NCBI RefSeq assembly: GCF_000722705.1
Contig: NZ_JPFW01000007.1
Coordinates: 434,001 to 498,000, forward strand
Length of the DNA stretch: 64,000 bases
DNA from: Streptococcus mitis
GTDB taxonomy: Bacteria; Bacillota; Bacilli; Lactobacillales; Streptococcaceae
Direction: 5' to 3'
Shown: piece after piece, positions 10,934 to 20,574 of the stretch
Layout: every line of letters begins with the position of its first letter
Numbering within the stretch: the stretch's first letter is position 1
Position numbers and translations under genes: made by a program
The notes under the pieces: model-generated
Databases searched by the model: none
What the model was told of the DNA's origin: nothing
What the model saw: the letters and a program-made list of their open reading frames with translations, nothing else

Positions 10934-11743
10934 ATGATTAAACTATTAGCCTTGGATATGGACGGAACCCTCCTCAATGAAGCCAAGGAAATCCCACAAG
11001 CTCATATTACAGCTATTCACCAAGCCATTGAAAAAGGTGTCAAACTGGTTCTCTGTACAGGTCGCCCGCTTTTCGGCGTCCTCCCCTATTATCAAAAACT
11101 GGGACTCGACCTCCAGAATGAGTATGTGATTGTTAACAACGGTTGCTCAACTCACCAGACCAGTGACTGGGGATTAGTTGACTGGCAAGAACTTAGTCCA
11201 GCAGACATCGAATACCTCTATGACCTAGCTGAAAAAAGTGATGTTCAGTTGACTCTTTTTGATGAGGAGCATTATTTTGTCCTCGGTGGCAAGCCCAATC
11301 AAGTCATCCAAAATGATGCCAAGCTAGTCTTTTCAGACCTGACTGAAATTTCTCTTGAGGAAGCGATCAGTGGCAAATATCGCATGTTTCAAGGTATGTT
11401 TTTGGGGACAGAGAGCCAAACGAACGATTTTGAGCAGCGTTTTGCTGAGGAGCTTTGCCAACGATTTAGTGGAGTTCGTTCACAGCCTGTCATTTATGAA
11501 GCTATGCCACTTGGTACGACAAAGGCTACCGCTCTTTCTCGACTAGCAGAGATTTTGAATATCGAGCCATCAGAAATTATGGCTATGGGCGATGCTAATA
11601 ATGATATCGAAATGCTCCAGTTTGCAGGACTGGGCATTGCTATGGGAAATGCCAGTGATTATGTCAAATCCCTAGCTGATGCCGTTACAGCCAGCAACGA
11701 AGAAGACGGCGTCGCGCATGCTATTGAGAAGTATATTTTATAA
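10934..11743 (+). CDS. Cof-type HAD-superfamily phosphatase
   Basis: A 269-residue cytosolic hydrolase. DMDGT at residues 8-12 carries the nucleophile Asp8 and the acid/base Asp10, a Thr follows in LCTGR, and GDANNDIEM near the C-terminus is motif IV. The large insertion between motifs II and III is the Cof-type (C2B) cap. These enzymes remove phosphate from sugar phosphates, flavin or other small metabolites; substrate cannot be read from sequence. AGAAGGAAG gives a good ribosome site. It is a single-gene unit with its own promoter and terminator. Confidence 0.93.
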   Translation: MIKLLALDMDGTLLNEAKEIPQAHITAIHQAIEKGVKLVLCTGRPLFGVLPYYQKLGLDLQNEYVIVNNGCSTHQTSDWGLVDWQELSPADIEYLYDLAEKSDVQLTLFDEEHYFVLGGKPNQVIQNDAKLVFSDLTEISLEEAISGKYRMFQGMFLGTESQTNDFEQRFAEELCQRFSGVRSQPVIYEAMPLGTTKATALSRLAEILNIEPSEIMAMGDANNDIEMLQFAGLGIAMGNASDYVKSLADAVTASNEEDGVAHAIEKYIL

Positions 11744-11750
11744 TTAAGAA

Positions 11751-11775
11751 GCCCAGTTCATGCCAACTGGGTTTT
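11751..11775 (+). terminator. Terminator after the HAD gene
   Basis: CCCAGTT (11752-11758) pairs with AACTGGG (11765-11771) and is followed by TTTT. Confidence 0.85.
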
Positions 11776-11796
11776 GATATTTAAGAATTCCTAAAA

Positions 11797-11816
11797 CTTT
11801 AGAAACTCTTTAGAAA
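11797..11816 (+). promoter_or_regulatory. Tandem direct repeat upstream of the ABC transporter (putative regulator site)
   Basis: CTTTAGAAA occurs twice, at 11797-11805 and 11808-11816. The offset of 11 bases is one helical turn. It lies about 70-90 bases upstream of the ABC gene start and just ahead of the likely promoter (TATACT near 11842-11852). OmpR-type response regulators bind such repeats, and one is encoded just downstream, convergent to this operon. The link is inferred. Confidence 0.45.
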
Positions 11817-11884
11817 TCCTTGAGCTTTCTTTGATTTCTATACTTTATACTAAAGTTAACAAAATAAATCAAAAGGAGAGAATC

Positions 11885-12793
11885 ATGAAAACAGTACTCG
11901 ACATTCATGGATTGTCTAAAAACTTTGAAAAACAAGCTATTCTTCAGGATCTTCATCTAACGATAAGAGAGGGAGATATTTATGGACTTATTGGGAAAAA
12001 CGGAGCTGGGAAAACCACCTTGATAAAAATCATTACGCAACTACTGTTTGCGGATAAAGGAACTCTTTCCCTCTTCTCTAGCCAAACGGAAAATGAGTGG
12101 ACCAAGGCTTTATCTCGAGTAGGTTCAGTGATCGAATCACCTGTAGCTCATAATCACTTAACAGCCTATCAAAACCTGAAATATTACTGTATGATTCGTC
12201 ATATTCCAAATGCTGATCAAGTCATTAGAGAAACACTGGATTATGTAGGTTTGTCAGATACAGGTAAAAAAGTCTTTCGAGATTTCTCTCTGGGAATGAA
12301 GCAAAGACTTGGCATCGCCATTGCTCTTCTCTCCAAACCAGACTTCCTAATCTTAGATGAACCTATCAATGGACTTGACCCAATTGGTATCAAAGAATTT
12401 CGCCTCATGATCCAGCGGCTCAATCAAGAAAAAGGCATAACCATCCTCATCTCTAGCCATATCTTGTCAGAACTTTATCTCCTAGCTAATCGTTTTGGTA
12501 TTTTAGATCAAGGCAAGATTATCCGTGAAATCAGCAAAGCTGAATTTGAAACACTAAGTGAGGATTATATTGTACTTAAGACAGCTGAGCAAGAGAAAGC
12601 TTGTCAAGTATTAAAAGAACAAATCCAACTCCAGTTCAAGGTTATCAATCCAGAAAATGAAATCCATATCTTTGGTCAGGAACAAGATGTCAAACAGATT
12701 CTCAAGGAATTAACCTTGGCAGATGTTGCCATTGACGAGATTTACTATGCCCGTCAAAACCTAGAAGAATACTTCACTCAATTGGTCGAATAG
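11885..12793 (+). CDS. ABC transporter ATP-binding protein (antimicrobial-peptide exporter type)
   Basis: I take the ATG at 11885 (MKTVLDIHG, 302 residues) because AAGGAGAG lies 5-6 bases upstream; the longer reading frame from 11831 has no ribosome site. Walker A GKNGAGKT is at residues 37-44, the signature is FSLGMKQRL, and Walker B ILDEP follows. The C-terminal 80 residues are an extension common in NatA/BcrA-type ATPases. It pairs with the permease 10 bases downstream. BcrA-like and LanF-like proteins of this type give resistance to bacitracin or lantibiotics. A regulatory pair nearby supports a resistance role, but the substrate is unknown. Confidence 0.9.
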   Translation: MKTVLDIHGLSKNFEKQAILQDLHLTIREGDIYGLIGKNGAGKTTLIKIITQLLFADKGTLSLFSSQTENEWTKALSRVGSVIESPVAHNHLTAYQNLKYYCMIRHIPNADQVIRETLDYVGLSDTGKKVFRDFSLGMKQRLGIAIALLSKPDFLILDEPINGLDPIGIKEFRLMIQRLNQEKGITILISSHILSELYLLANRFGILDQGKIIREISKAEFETLSEDYIVLKTAEQEKACQVLKEQIQLQFKVINPENEIHIFGQEQDVKQILKELTLADVAIDEIYYARQNLEEYFTQLVE

Positions 12794-12803
12794 GAGGAAA
12801 ATC

Positions 12804-13556
12804 ATGATACATACCATTCAAGCAGACTTTTACCGTCTTTTCCGTTCCAAAGGATTCTGGATTACAGAATTTATTCTCTTTACTCTCATGCTAATGGGAG
12901 CAAGTATAGGAGCCACGGGCCATCTGATGGCAATCCAGACAGAAGAGCCAGACATTCCAACCCATGGTTGGGACGGTGTACAAGCCCTGATTAACGCATC
13001 TAGTCAAGGTTCAAACCTCGTTTTTCTCTGTATTGTTCTAACTTGTCTAGTTCTCGGTGTTGATTTAATCGGAAAGCTCTATAAAAATAGTTTGACAGTA
13101 GGGGTTTCTCGTACAGAGTTTTTCCTTGCCAAAGCCTTTGTAGTGGCTTGTATTGCACTCTTGCAACTTATCATCAGCCTTGTGATTGCCTTTATTCCAG
13201 CAACTATCTTAAATGGATTTGGAACCATACCTGATGGCTTTATTGGCAATCTATTAACAACCATTTTCCTTCAATTCCTTTGCCTCCTTGCTTGGCTTTC
13301 CATTGTTTCCTTTATTCTCTATGTTAGTCATTCTTATCTTGCAGTATTTATTGGCTATTTGGTCAGCTCTATCTTACTTTCTATGCCAATGCTCATCTTC
13401 CCAAGTATCAAATTTTTACCATATTTGTCCTTGCATTTTTCCTATGCTATGACTGCTAATAGTGAGTCCATTTTCTATACACTTATAGTTACTTTAGCTA
13501 TTATTCTAATCTTTAATCTAAGTGGATTGGCAGTTTTCAAAAAGAAAAGTTTATAA
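12804..13556 (+). CDS. ABC-2 type transporter permease
   Basis: A 250-residue protein with six predicted membrane segments (about residues 18-38, 70-90, 105-130, 145-170, 178-200, 220-245). TAGGAGG precedes the ATG. It forms the membrane part of the exporter with the ATPase just upstream, and both end at the shared terminator at 13.56 kb. Size and layout match LanE/LanG or BcrB-like permeases. Confidence 0.85.
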   Translation: MIHTIQADFYRLFRSKGFWITEFILFTLMLMGASIGATGHLMAIQTEEPDIPTHGWDGVQALINASSQGSNLVFLCIVLTCLVLGVDLIGKLYKNSLTVGVSRTEFFLAKAFVVACIALLQLIISLVIAFIPATILNGFGTIPDGFIGNLLTTIFLQFLCLLAWLSIVSFILYVSHSYLAVFIGYLVSSILLSMPMLIFPSIKFLPYLSLHFSYAMTANSESIFYTLIVTLAIILIFNLSGLAVFKKKSL

Positions 13557-13590
13557 AAAATGACCTCCTCTAGCCTACAGAGGAGGTTTA
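13555..13590. terminator. Bidirectional terminator between convergent operons
   Basis: ACCTCCTCT (13563-13571) pairs perfectly with AGAGGAGGT (13579-13587). The minus-strand side ends in a run of six T, serving the histidine kinase gene; the plus side has TTATTTC and serves the ABC operon. Confidence 0.9.
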
Positions 13591-13595
13591 TTTCG

Positions 13596-14474
13596 TTAAA
13601 AGTAAATAAAAACCGATAACCACTGCCCATCTGTGCTTAGTTTCATCTCTGCACCGAGAAGATGACATAATTCCTCAGTGATATAAAGGCCTAAACCAGA
13701 GGATTCTTCGGTGTCTGATAAATTTTCAGAATAAAAACGGTTACTGAGATTTTCTATTTTTTTGATGGGCTGTTTGACAAGGTTTGCAATCTCTAAGACA
13801 AGCTGTTCCTTTTCCTTTCTCAAAGATAGTCGCGCTTCTTCCTTGCCATGTTTAAGGACATTTCCAAGCAGATTTTGTAAAATTCGATCCAGCAAGTTTT
13901 CATCAGTCCTCATTTTCAGACCAGATTCAACCTTAAAATCAAGCGTGATATTTGCCGCCTGAAAAACATCATAATAAGCCAAAGTCTTTTTGGTGATAAA
14001 AGCTGAGAGATCTATTTCTTCCAGTTTCGGTTTGACAGCTCCTTCCATCAAACGACGATATTCTAGAAGAGCCTCCAAACGTTTGGAAACTAAATCAAGA
14101 TGCTGGGCTATTTTTTGTAAGGTTTCTGCTTTATCTTCAGGAGACTTTATCAATTGTTGGGTGTAACCTGAAGCGATAGTCAGAGGTGTCCGAATATCAT
14201 GGGCGATATTGCTGATGGCCATATCCAGAGTCTGCTTTTCCCTTTTCATAACTAACCGAGATTGTTCCACTTCCTGAAATAGATTCTCAATCTGCTGGTA
14301 GAGATGTAAAAAATGTTTGGAAAAAATGCTGACTCCTACTCTTTTCATACTACCTGTAAGAATCTTGTCTTCAATCTGTTGACTCAAGTTTTTAAGTGCT
14401 AGATGGTAGCGAATTAATACAATCGATAAAATAATTAGGAGTACCAATAGGGTAAAGATTATCATGTAGGTCAT
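13596..14474 (-). CDS. Sensor histidine kinase
   Basis: I start at 14474 (MTYMIIFTLL, 292 residues) with AAAAGGAGA upstream; this ATG overlaps the stop of the regulator gene as ATGA. One membrane helix covers about residues 3-22 and almost nothing lies outside the cell, so sensing likely occurs in the membrane or through a transporter, as for other short-sensor kinases tied to peptide exporters. The H-box SNIAHDIRTPL puts the phosphorylated His at 92. An N-box (DRILQNLLGNVLKHG) and a G-box (SSGLGLYI) complete the ATPase domain. It should phosphorylate the adjacent regulator. Confidence 0.92.
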   Translation of the reverse strand: MTYMIIFTLLVLLIILSIVLIRYHLALKNLSQQIEDKILTGSMKRVGVSIFSKHFLHLYQQIENLFQEVEQSRLVMKREKQTLDMAISNIAHDIRTPLTIASGYTQQLIKSPEDKAETLQKIAQHLDLVSKRLEALLEYRRLMEGAVKPKLEEIDLSAFITKKTLAYYDVFQAANITLDFKVESGLKMRTDENLLDRILQNLLGNVLKHGKEEARLSLRKEKEQLVLEIANLVKQPIKKIENLSNRFYSENLSDTEESSGLGLYITEELCHLLGAEMKLSTDGQWLSVFIYF

Positions 14475-15172
14475 TGCTTGTCTCCTTTTAATCTTATCCC
14501 AACGCCCCAAATGGTTTCAATATATTCCTGATTTGGGTCAAGCTGGTTTAATTTTTTACGAAGATTACTCAAATGCGTATTGAGGGTATTATCTCCAGGT
14601 AAATAGCTATCCTCCCAGACCAACTCATAAAGTTCTTCCTTGGTGAAAATTTTCTTTGGATGTTTAAGGAGAGTTTGGAGAATCAAGCATTCTTTCTTGG
14701 CAAGGCGAATCGTTTCCTGACTATTTTTGATTTCAAAACTTTCTGCATCAAACTGGATATTTTTCAAGTTTTGTGGCAGATTTTCAGTTTTTTCTATTTC
14801 CATAGGCTGTTTTTCTGCGCTTTGACGTAATTGAACAGTAACCCTAGCAAAGACTTCGTCCAAATCAAAAGGTTTCACTATGTAATCATTGGCACCGTCT
14901 AAGAGATATTGACTGATTAGCTTCTTATCGCTCAAAGCCGTTAGCATAATGACTGGAGTTTGACTTTGTTCCCTGATAGCTTTTAAAACCTGATCCCCAT
15001 TTTTCCCAGGAAGCATGATATCTAGCAAAACGAGGTCAATCCCCCCTTGGTCAAAACGCATAATTCCTTCTGTACCAGAAAAGGCTTGAATCACCTCGTG
15101 CTCCTCAGTAAGAAGTGTTCGTAAAATCTCTTGAATGTCACTATTGTCTTCAATAACCAATATCCTAGCCAT
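14471..15172 (-). CDS. OmpR-family response regulator
   Basis: I use the ATG at 15172 (MARILVIEDN, 233 residues), with AAAGG 9 bases upstream, instead of an upstream TTG. The receiver domain has acidic ED at residues 8-9, phospho-acceptor Asp51 (LLDIMLPG), a Thr/Ala switch (MLTALSD) and a Lys in VKPF. The C-terminal half is a winged-helix DNA-binding domain ending in IWGVGIRLKG. Kinase and regulator are cotranscribed. Targets likely include the convergent ABC operon, where a tandem repeat sits at 11.80 kb. Confidence 0.93.
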   Translation of the reverse strand: MARILVIEDNSDIQEILRTLLTEEHEVIQAFSGTEGIMRFDQGGIDLVLLDIMLPGKNGDQVLKAIREQSQTPVIMLTALSDKKLISQYLLDGANDYIVKPFDLDEVFARVTVQLRQSAEKQPMEIEKTENLPQNLKNIQFDAESFEIKNSQETIRLAKKECLILQTLLKHPKKIFTKEELYELVWEDSYLPGDNTLNTHLSNLRKKLNQLDPNQEYIETIWGVGIRLKGDKQ

Positions 15173-15194
15173 AAATACCAACCTTTCTGCAACT

Positions 15195-15203
15195 ATTATA
15201 GCA
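15195..15203 (-). promoter_or_regulatory. Extended -10 of the two-component operon
   Basis: TGCTATAAT on the minus strand, 22 bases upstream of the regulator start. Confidence 0.6.
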
Positions 15204-15221
15204 TGTTTTATTGATAATGCT

Positions 15222-15260
15222 TAAACAGAAAAGCTCCTCGCATAAAAAGCGCGAGAAAGC
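15222..15260 (-). terminator. Terminator of the polyamine operon
   Basis: On the minus strand GCTTTCTCGC and GCGAGGAGC form an imperfect stem around a T-rich loop, followed by TTTTCTGTTT. It lies 104 bases after aguB. Confidence 0.65.
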
Positions 15261-15363
15261 CTTAGAGGGTTAAAATATAAAATCCATTTACTAGCTAACA
15301 TTGTATCCTTATAGTTGCTAGTGAAAACGAGTCCAGCAGAATGAATCTCTCATTTCTCCCCTA

Positions 15364-16239
15364 CTAGTCCGTAATACGTTGATACATTTCGGGTCTTCTA
15401 TCTCGAAACAAGCCCCAGTTTAGGCGTTTGCTTGCTCCCTTATCTAGGTCATAAGTTGCTAAGAGAACAGCTTCTTCTTGTCTTTCAGCTCGTTCTAGAA
15501 TAGCTCCTGTTTCATCCGTCATAAAGGAGGAACCGTAGAAGTCAAGACTGGAACTCTGTCCGCCATTTTCCTCACTTGGAGTGACTTCTTCAAAGCCATA
15601 GCGATTGGCTGCAATAACTGGGACAATATTTGCTGCTGCGTGTCCTTGCATGGTACGCTGCCAATGACCACAACTATCCGTATCCAAAATTGGCTCTGAA
15701 CCGATAGCTGTTGGATAAAAGAGCAATTCAGCACCATTTAACGCAAGACAACGCGCTGTTTCAGGGAACCATTGATCCCAACAGATACCGATACCAATCT
15801 TGGCATAGCGAGTATCCCAGACCTTGAAACCTGTGTTGCCAGGCGTGAAATAAAACTTTTCTTGATAATAATGATCATCTGGTATGTGGGTTTTCCGATA
15901 AACGCCCAGCACTTCCCCATCTGCATCAATGACGGCAATAGAGTTATATAAGACATTGCCATCTTTTTCATAGAAACTGATCGGTAAAACAACCTGTAGT
16001 TCCTTAGCAATCACCTTAAAATGCTGAATGGCAGTATTTTCTGCTACAGATTGGGCATGTTGGTAGTAGTCATACTGACGTTCCTGACAAAAGTATGGAC
16101 GTTCAAATAATTCGGGTAAGAGAATAATTTGTGCACCTTGTTTTGCAGCCTGACGTACTAAACGATCTGCTGTTTGAATATTTGTTGCCACATCCTTGGC
16201 ACATTGCATCTGAATGGCTGAAACTTTTACATTTCTCAT
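15364..16239 (-). CDS. aguB: N-carbamoylputrescine amidase
   Basis: A 291-residue nitrilase-family enzyme with the catalytic triad visible: Glu43 in LLPELFERPYF, Lys in YRKTHIPDD, and Cys in GIGICWDQWFPE. It hydrolyses N-carbamoylputrescine to putrescine, CO2 and ammonia in the cytosol. It is the last gene of the polyamine operon, 9 bases downstream of aguA whose product it consumes. Length matches the family. Confidence 0.95.
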   Translation of the reverse strand: MRNVKVSAIQMQCAKDVATNIQTADRLVRQAAKQGAQIILLPELFERPYFCQERQYDYYQHAQSVAENTAIQHFKVIAKELQVVLPISFYEKDGNVLYNSIAVIDADGEVLGVYRKTHIPDDHYYQEKFYFTPGNTGFKVWDTRYAKIGIGICWDQWFPETARCLALNGAELLFYPTAIGSEPILDTDSCGHWQRTMQGHAAANIVPVIAANRYGFEEVTPSEENGGQSSSLDFYGSSFMTDETGAILERAERQEEAVLLATYDLDKGASKRLNWGLFRDRRPEMYQRITD

Positions 16240-16248
16240 CTTTTTCTC

Positions 16249-17334
16249 CTATTCTGGGATTTGTTGGGTGATACAGTGGATATTACCACCACCTAATAGA
16301 ATATCTCTGGCTGGAATTCCAACAACTTTACGGTCTGGAAAACATTTACTGAGGATATCTAAGGCTACTTGGTCATTTTTATCCTGAAACTGTGGCACTA
16401 AAACAGACTTGTTGGCAATATAGAAATTGACATAGGAAGCAGCAAGCCTTTCACCTGCGTATCGCTCTTCTTCACCTTCTTCGTAGGAATAACCAGGAAG
16501 ATCTTCTTCTGTCACAACTTGTCGAACTGCAGGGATAGGCAATTTATGAATGGTGAAGTGACGACCTTTTGCATCTGTTTCTTGCTCTAAGAGTTCGAGA
16601 TCTGCCTTTGACATGGAATACTGGGGATCGTTTTGATCATCTGTCCAAGCTAAAACAAGTTCAGCAGGACCAACAAAAGCAGAAACATTGTCAACGTGTT
16701 CATTGGTTTCATCCTGATAAATACCATAAGGAAGCCAGATAACTTTTTCAGCTCCAAGGCTCTCTAATAAGGTATTCTCGATTTTCTCTTTAGTCAGGTG
16801 AGGATTACGCCCAGGACTAAGCAAGCAACTTTCAGTCACAAGAATGGTTCCTTGACCATCGCTATGTATCGCTCCGCCTTCTAGGACAAAAGGTTTGGCA
16901 TCGTAAATAGGCATTTCCAAGGCCTCAGCAAAACGAGTGGCTACTTGGTCATCTGCTTCATAATCTTGATACAGACCATCATAGGTTCCTCCCCAAGCAT
17001 TGAAGGCCCAATCAACGGCTAATTTCTTGCCTTTATCATTGATAAGAATGGTTGGTCCTGTATCTCGAGCCCAGGCGTCATTGGTAGGAATATCTAGATA
17101 AACAACGCTATCTCCAAGGTAGTCTTGGGCTTCAGCTAAGTAGTCTTGGCCCACCAAAAGATAGACTTTTTCGCCTTCTGCTATAGTCTTGATAATCTGA
17201 GTAAATGCTCTTTTGGCAGCCTTTCCTTGAAAGGGCCATGAACCTGGTCGAGTCGGCCATATCATGAGGGTACCATGATGAGGTTCGTACTCTGCTGGCA
17301 TACGATAGCCTAATTTTTTTGGACTGTCTATCAT
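16249..17334 (-). CDS. aguA: Agmatine deiminase
   Basis: A 361-residue enzyme of the peptidyl-arginine-deiminase-like fold. The nucleophilic Cys is at about 354 in [20 protein letters not shown] near the N-terminus, [11 protein letters not shown]-type and DETNEHVDN segments carry other active-site residues. It turns agmatine into N-carbamoylputrescine and ammonia. The start overlaps the nspC stop by 4 bases (ATGA), so expression is coupled. Confidence 0.95.
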   Translation of the reverse strand: MIDSPKKLGYRMPAEYEPHHGTLMIWPTRPGSWPFQGKAAKRAFTQIIKTIAEGEKVYLLVGQDYLAEAQDYLGDSVVYLDIPTNDAWARDTGPTILINDKGKKLAVDWAFNAWGGTYDGLYQDYEADDQVATRFAEALEMPIYDAKPFVLEGGAIHSDGQGTILVTESCLLSPGRNPHLTKEKIENTLLESLGAEKVIWLPYGIYQDETNEHVDNVSAFVGPAELVLAWTDDQNDPQYSMSKADLELLEQETDAKGRHFTIHKLPIPAVRQVVTEEDLPGYSYEEGEEERYAGERLAASYVNFYIANKSVLVPQFQDKNDQVALDILSKCFPDRKVVGIPARDILLGGGNIHCITQQIPE

Positions 17335-18458
17335 GATAATCTCCCTTTAAAGTCTTGATAACCAAAAGCCTTGACCAAGTCACAATCTCCATTTTCATCC
17401 ATGACATAGAGACTTGGCAATCCAATACCATTAAAGGTATTATTTTTAACAAAAGAATAAATGGCCATGTCTTCAAAATAAAGTCTGTCTCCGATTTGGA
17501 CTGGATTTTCAAAGCTGTAATCACCAATTACATCGCCCGTCAGACAGCTATTAGAAGAAAGTCTGTAGGTATGGGCTTTTTCCTGAGCCTCATAGCCATC
17601 TCTCAATGGTGGTCGATAGGGCATCTCAAGTACATCAGGCATATGGCAGGTAGCAGAGGCATCTAAAACCAAGATTTCCATACCGTTTTCAACGATATCC
17701 AATACCTCAGTTGCTAGATAACCCGCATTGAGCGCAATGGCTTCACCCGGCTCGATATAGACTTCAAGATTATAAGTTTCTTGGATACGTTTGATTTCTG
17801 AAATCAGCAAATCTATATCGTAGTCTTCTCTTGTGATGTGGTGTCCACCCCCCATATTGAGCCATTTAACTTGATGCAAATAGGAACCAAACTGCTCTTC
17901 TACTGCTTTCAAAGTTGTTTGTAAATCATCTGCTCCCTGCTCGCAAAGGGTGTGAAAATGAAGACCATCCACCAAATCCAGCAAATCACTAGGAATTTTA
18001 TCTAGTGTAACGCCAAATCGAGAGCCAGGTGCACAAGGGTCATAGAGCGCGTGATCTCCTTGAGTTGAACACTGAGGGTTGAGGCGCAAACCAACACTGA
18101 TACCAGCATCTCGACAACGAGGTCCATGTTTACGCAATTGTCTCTCTGAGTTAAAAACAATATGATCAGATATTTGCAGTAGCTCTTCCATATCTGATTC
18201 CTTGAAGGCTGGCGCAAATACATGAACTTCACCAGGAAATTCTTCCCTTGCCAATTTGGCTTCATAAAGACCACTGGCAGTAGTCCCAGATAGATACTGG
18301 CTAATCAAGGGATAGGTTTTGTAAAGAGAATATGCCTTCTGGGCAAGCAAAACCTTGCAGCCAGCTTCTTCTTGTACATATTGTAGAATGCGACAGTTGG
18401 CTTCTAACTTTGACAAGTCAATAACATAAGCTGGTGTTGGTACATTTTCTAATTTCAT
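17331..18458 (-). CDS. nspC: Carboxynorspermidine/carboxyspermidine decarboxylase
   Basis: A 375-residue PLP enzyme of the alanine-racemase fold type III. The PLP Lys is about residue 41 in [10 protein letters not shown], a MGGGHHIT phosphate-binding loop lies mid-protein, and YIEPGEA and [19 protein letters not shown] follow. It decarboxylates carboxyspermidine to spermidine (or carboxynorspermidine to norspermidine). The start overlaps the previous stop by one base (TAATG). Confidence 0.93.
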   Translation of the reverse strand: MKLENVPTPAYVIDLSKLEANCRILQYVQEEAGCKVLLAQKAYSLYKTYPLISQYLSGTTASGLYEAKLAREEFPGEVHVFAPAFKESDMEELLQISDHIVFNSERQLRKHGPRCRDAGISVGLRLNPQCSTQGDHALYDPCAPGSRFGVTLDKIPSDLLDLVDGLHFHTLCEQGADDLQTTLKAVEEQFGSYLHQVKWLNMGGGHHITREDYDIDLLISEIKRIQETYNLEVYIEPGEAIALNAGYLATEVLDIVENGMEILVLDASATCHMPDVLEMPYRPPLRDGYEAQEKAHTYRLSSNSCLTGDVIGDYSFENPVQIGDRLYFEDMAIYSFVKNNTFNGIGLPSLYVMDENGDCDLVKAFGYQDFKGRLS

Positions 18459-19717
18459 TAGTCCACCATTTGTGGATTTTCAACCACAACCCATGGCAAA
18501 CCATACTCATTTAGAGCTTCCATGAATGGGTCTGGATCCAATTCTTCAAGGTTATACACTCCAGCTTGTTTCCAAGTACCGTTCATCACTAATTTTGTCC
18601 CAATCATGGCTGGAACTCCAGTCGTGTAAGAAATGGCTTGCGAACCAACTTCTGCGTAACATTCCTGATGATCGCAGACATTGTAGATGTAGATGGTCTT
18701 TTCAACGCCATCTTTGACACCTGTAAAGATACAACCAATATTGGTTTTACCGACTGTACGTGGGCCAAGGCTGGCAGGATCTGGAAGTAGAGCTTTTAAG
18801 AACTGAATCGGAACAATTTCTTGGCCGTTAAAGTTAATAGTATCCGTACGAAGGAGACCAACATTTTCAAGACATTTCATGTGCGTCAAGTAAGATTGAC
18901 CAAAGGTCATAAAGAAGCGAATGCGTTTGACACCTGGAATGTTCTTGGCCAATGATTCGATTTCTTCATGGTGAAGGAGATACATGTCTTTTTGTCCAAC
19001 TTGAGGGAAATCATACTCACGCTTGATAGACATAGCTTCGACTTCAACCCATTTTCCATCTTCCCAGTAAGAACCTGGCGCAGAAACCTCGCGTAGATTG
19101 ATTTCTGGGTTAAAGTTTGTTGCAAACGGATAACCGTGGTCACCACCATTACAGTCTAAAATGTCGATATAGTGGATTTCATCAAAATAATGTTTAAGGG
19201 CGTAAGCTGAAAAAACGCTGGTCACACCTGGGTCAAAGCCAGATCCAAGCAGAGCAGTCAAGCCTGCCTCTTTGAATTTCTCCTGATAAGCCCACTGCCA
19301 TGAGTAGTCAAAGTAGGCTGTAAATCCAAGTTCCTTACAACGTTTTTCGTAGATAGCACGCCACTCAGGGTCTTCTGTATCCTCTGCCTCATAGTTAGCT
19401 GTATCGATATAGTGGACACCTGTAGCCAAACAAGCATCCATAATGGTTAAATCTTGATATGGTAAAGCTACGTTCAAAACAGCTTCTGGTTTGTAGCTTT
19501 CAATCAGGGCAATCACTTCTTCAACCTTGTCAGCATCAAGAGCAGCTGTCTCAATCTTTGTACTTGTTTTGCCTTCTAATTTAGCCTTCAAATCATCACA
19601 TTTTGACTTAGTACGGCTAGCAATCATAATCTCTGAAAAGGTTTTGCTATCTTGACAAATCTTTGAAATAGCAACTTGGGCAACGCCCCCACATCCAACA
19701 ACTAGTAAACGACTCAT
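18458..19717 (-). CDS. Carboxyspermidine dehydrogenase (saccharopine dehydrogenase family)
   Basis: A 419-residue NADPH-dependent enzyme. The Rossmann motif VVGCGGVAQVA is at residues 5-15. It belongs to the Lys1/saccharopine dehydrogenase family and is often annotated as lysine biosynthesis, but the adjoining nspC shows that it condenses putrescine with aspartate semialdehyde to carboxyspermidine (CASDH). The start overlaps the speE stop by 4 bases. Neighbouring gene content makes the polyamine role much more likely than lysine metabolism. Confidence 0.9.
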   Translation of the reverse strand: MSRLLVVGCGGVAQVAISKICQDSKTFSEIMIASRTKSKCDDLKAKLEGKTSTKIETAALDADKVEEVIALIESYKPEAVLNVALPYQDLTIMDACLATGVHYIDTANYEAEDTEDPEWRAIYEKRCKELGFTAYFDYSWQWAYQEKFKEAGLTALLGSGFDPGVTSVFSAYALKHYFDEIHYIDILDCNGGDHGYPFATNFNPEINLREVSAPGSYWEDGKWVEVEAMSIKREYDFPQVGQKDMYLLHHEEIESLAKNIPGVKRIRFFMTFGQSYLTHMKCLENVGLLRTDTINFNGQEIVPIQFLKALLPDPASLGPRTVGKTNIGCIFTGVKDGVEKTIYIYNVCDHQECYAEVGSQAISYTTGVPAMIGTKLVMNGTWKQAGVYNLEELDPDPFMEALNEYGLPWVVVENPQMVD

Positions 19718-20574
19718 TTTTTTCCTTCCTCTTCTTCTAAAATGTCCTCAACATACTTGGGCAACATAAAGGCTCCCACGTGTAAGTTTGCAGTGTAGTA
19801 TTCTGTGAAAAGCTGGCGTTTTTTCCAGCCTTTCTTGTCAAAATCTTTGACAGGGTGGTATTTCTTCGATGCAAATCCAAACAACCAATAACCAGCAGGA
19901 CTGGTTGGGATATGGGCCTGATAGACCCGACTGATTGGAAAGGCTTGATTGACCTTGCGGTGCATGCTTCGGCAAGCTGACTCATCCTCGTCAAAGAAAG
20001 GACTACCATGCTGATAAATCATGATACCGTCTTCTTTCAAGGCTCTATAACTGTTACCATAAAATTCCTTGGTAAAGAGTCCTTCCGTATGGCCAAATGG
20101 ATCTGTCGCATCGTTGATGATAATATCATAGTCATCTTCGCAGTTTCGCAAAAAGCGTAGCCCATTTTGATAGTAAATGGTAACACGAGGATCATCTAGC
20201 CCTGCGGCAAAATCTGGGAAATACTCACGACACACCTCAACCAGCATCTCATCTGGTTCCACAATGTCGATTTGTTCCAATTCTGGATAGAGTGTTAATA
20301 CTTGGGCAACACCTCCGTCACCACCCCCAATAACCAAGACTTTCTGAGGATTTGGGTGGACAGCCATGGGAACGTGGACGGTCATTTCATTGTAGACAAA
20401 ATCATCCGCATCTGAGAACAAGACATGCCCATTTAAAATCAAAATCTTTCCAAAAGCTGGGGTATCCAAGACTTCGATATCCTGCCATTCACTTTTTCCA
20501 GCGTAGAGTTGCTTGGCAGTTCTCAAGGATAATTTGACATCTGGAGTATGAACTTCAGAAAACCATAAATCCAT
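19714..20574 (-). CDS. speE: Spermidine synthase (aminopropyltransferase)
   Basis: A 286-residue protein with the SAM-binding GGGDGGVAQ motif and an acidic INDATDPFGH motif of aminopropyltransferases. It moves an aminopropyl group from decarboxylated SAM to putrescine. No SAM decarboxylase gene is visible here, so the donor must come from elsewhere or the enzyme may act on another substrate. It is the second gene of the operon, starting at the base next to the speA stop. Confidence 0.93.
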   Translation of the reverse strand: MDLWFSEVHTPDVKLSLRTAKQLYAGKSEWQDIEVLDTPAFGKILILNGHVLFSDADDFVYNEMTVHVPMAVHPNPQKVLVIGGGDGGVAQVLTLYPELEQIDIVEPDEMLVEVCREYFPDFAAGLDDPRVTIYYQNGLRFLRNCEDDYDIIINDATDPFGHTEGLFTKEFYGNSYRALKEDGIMIYQHGSPFFDEDESACRSMHRKVNQAFPISRVYQAHIPTSPAGYWLFGFASKKYHPVKDFDKKGWKKRQLFTEYYTANLHVGAFMLPKYVEDILEEEEGKK

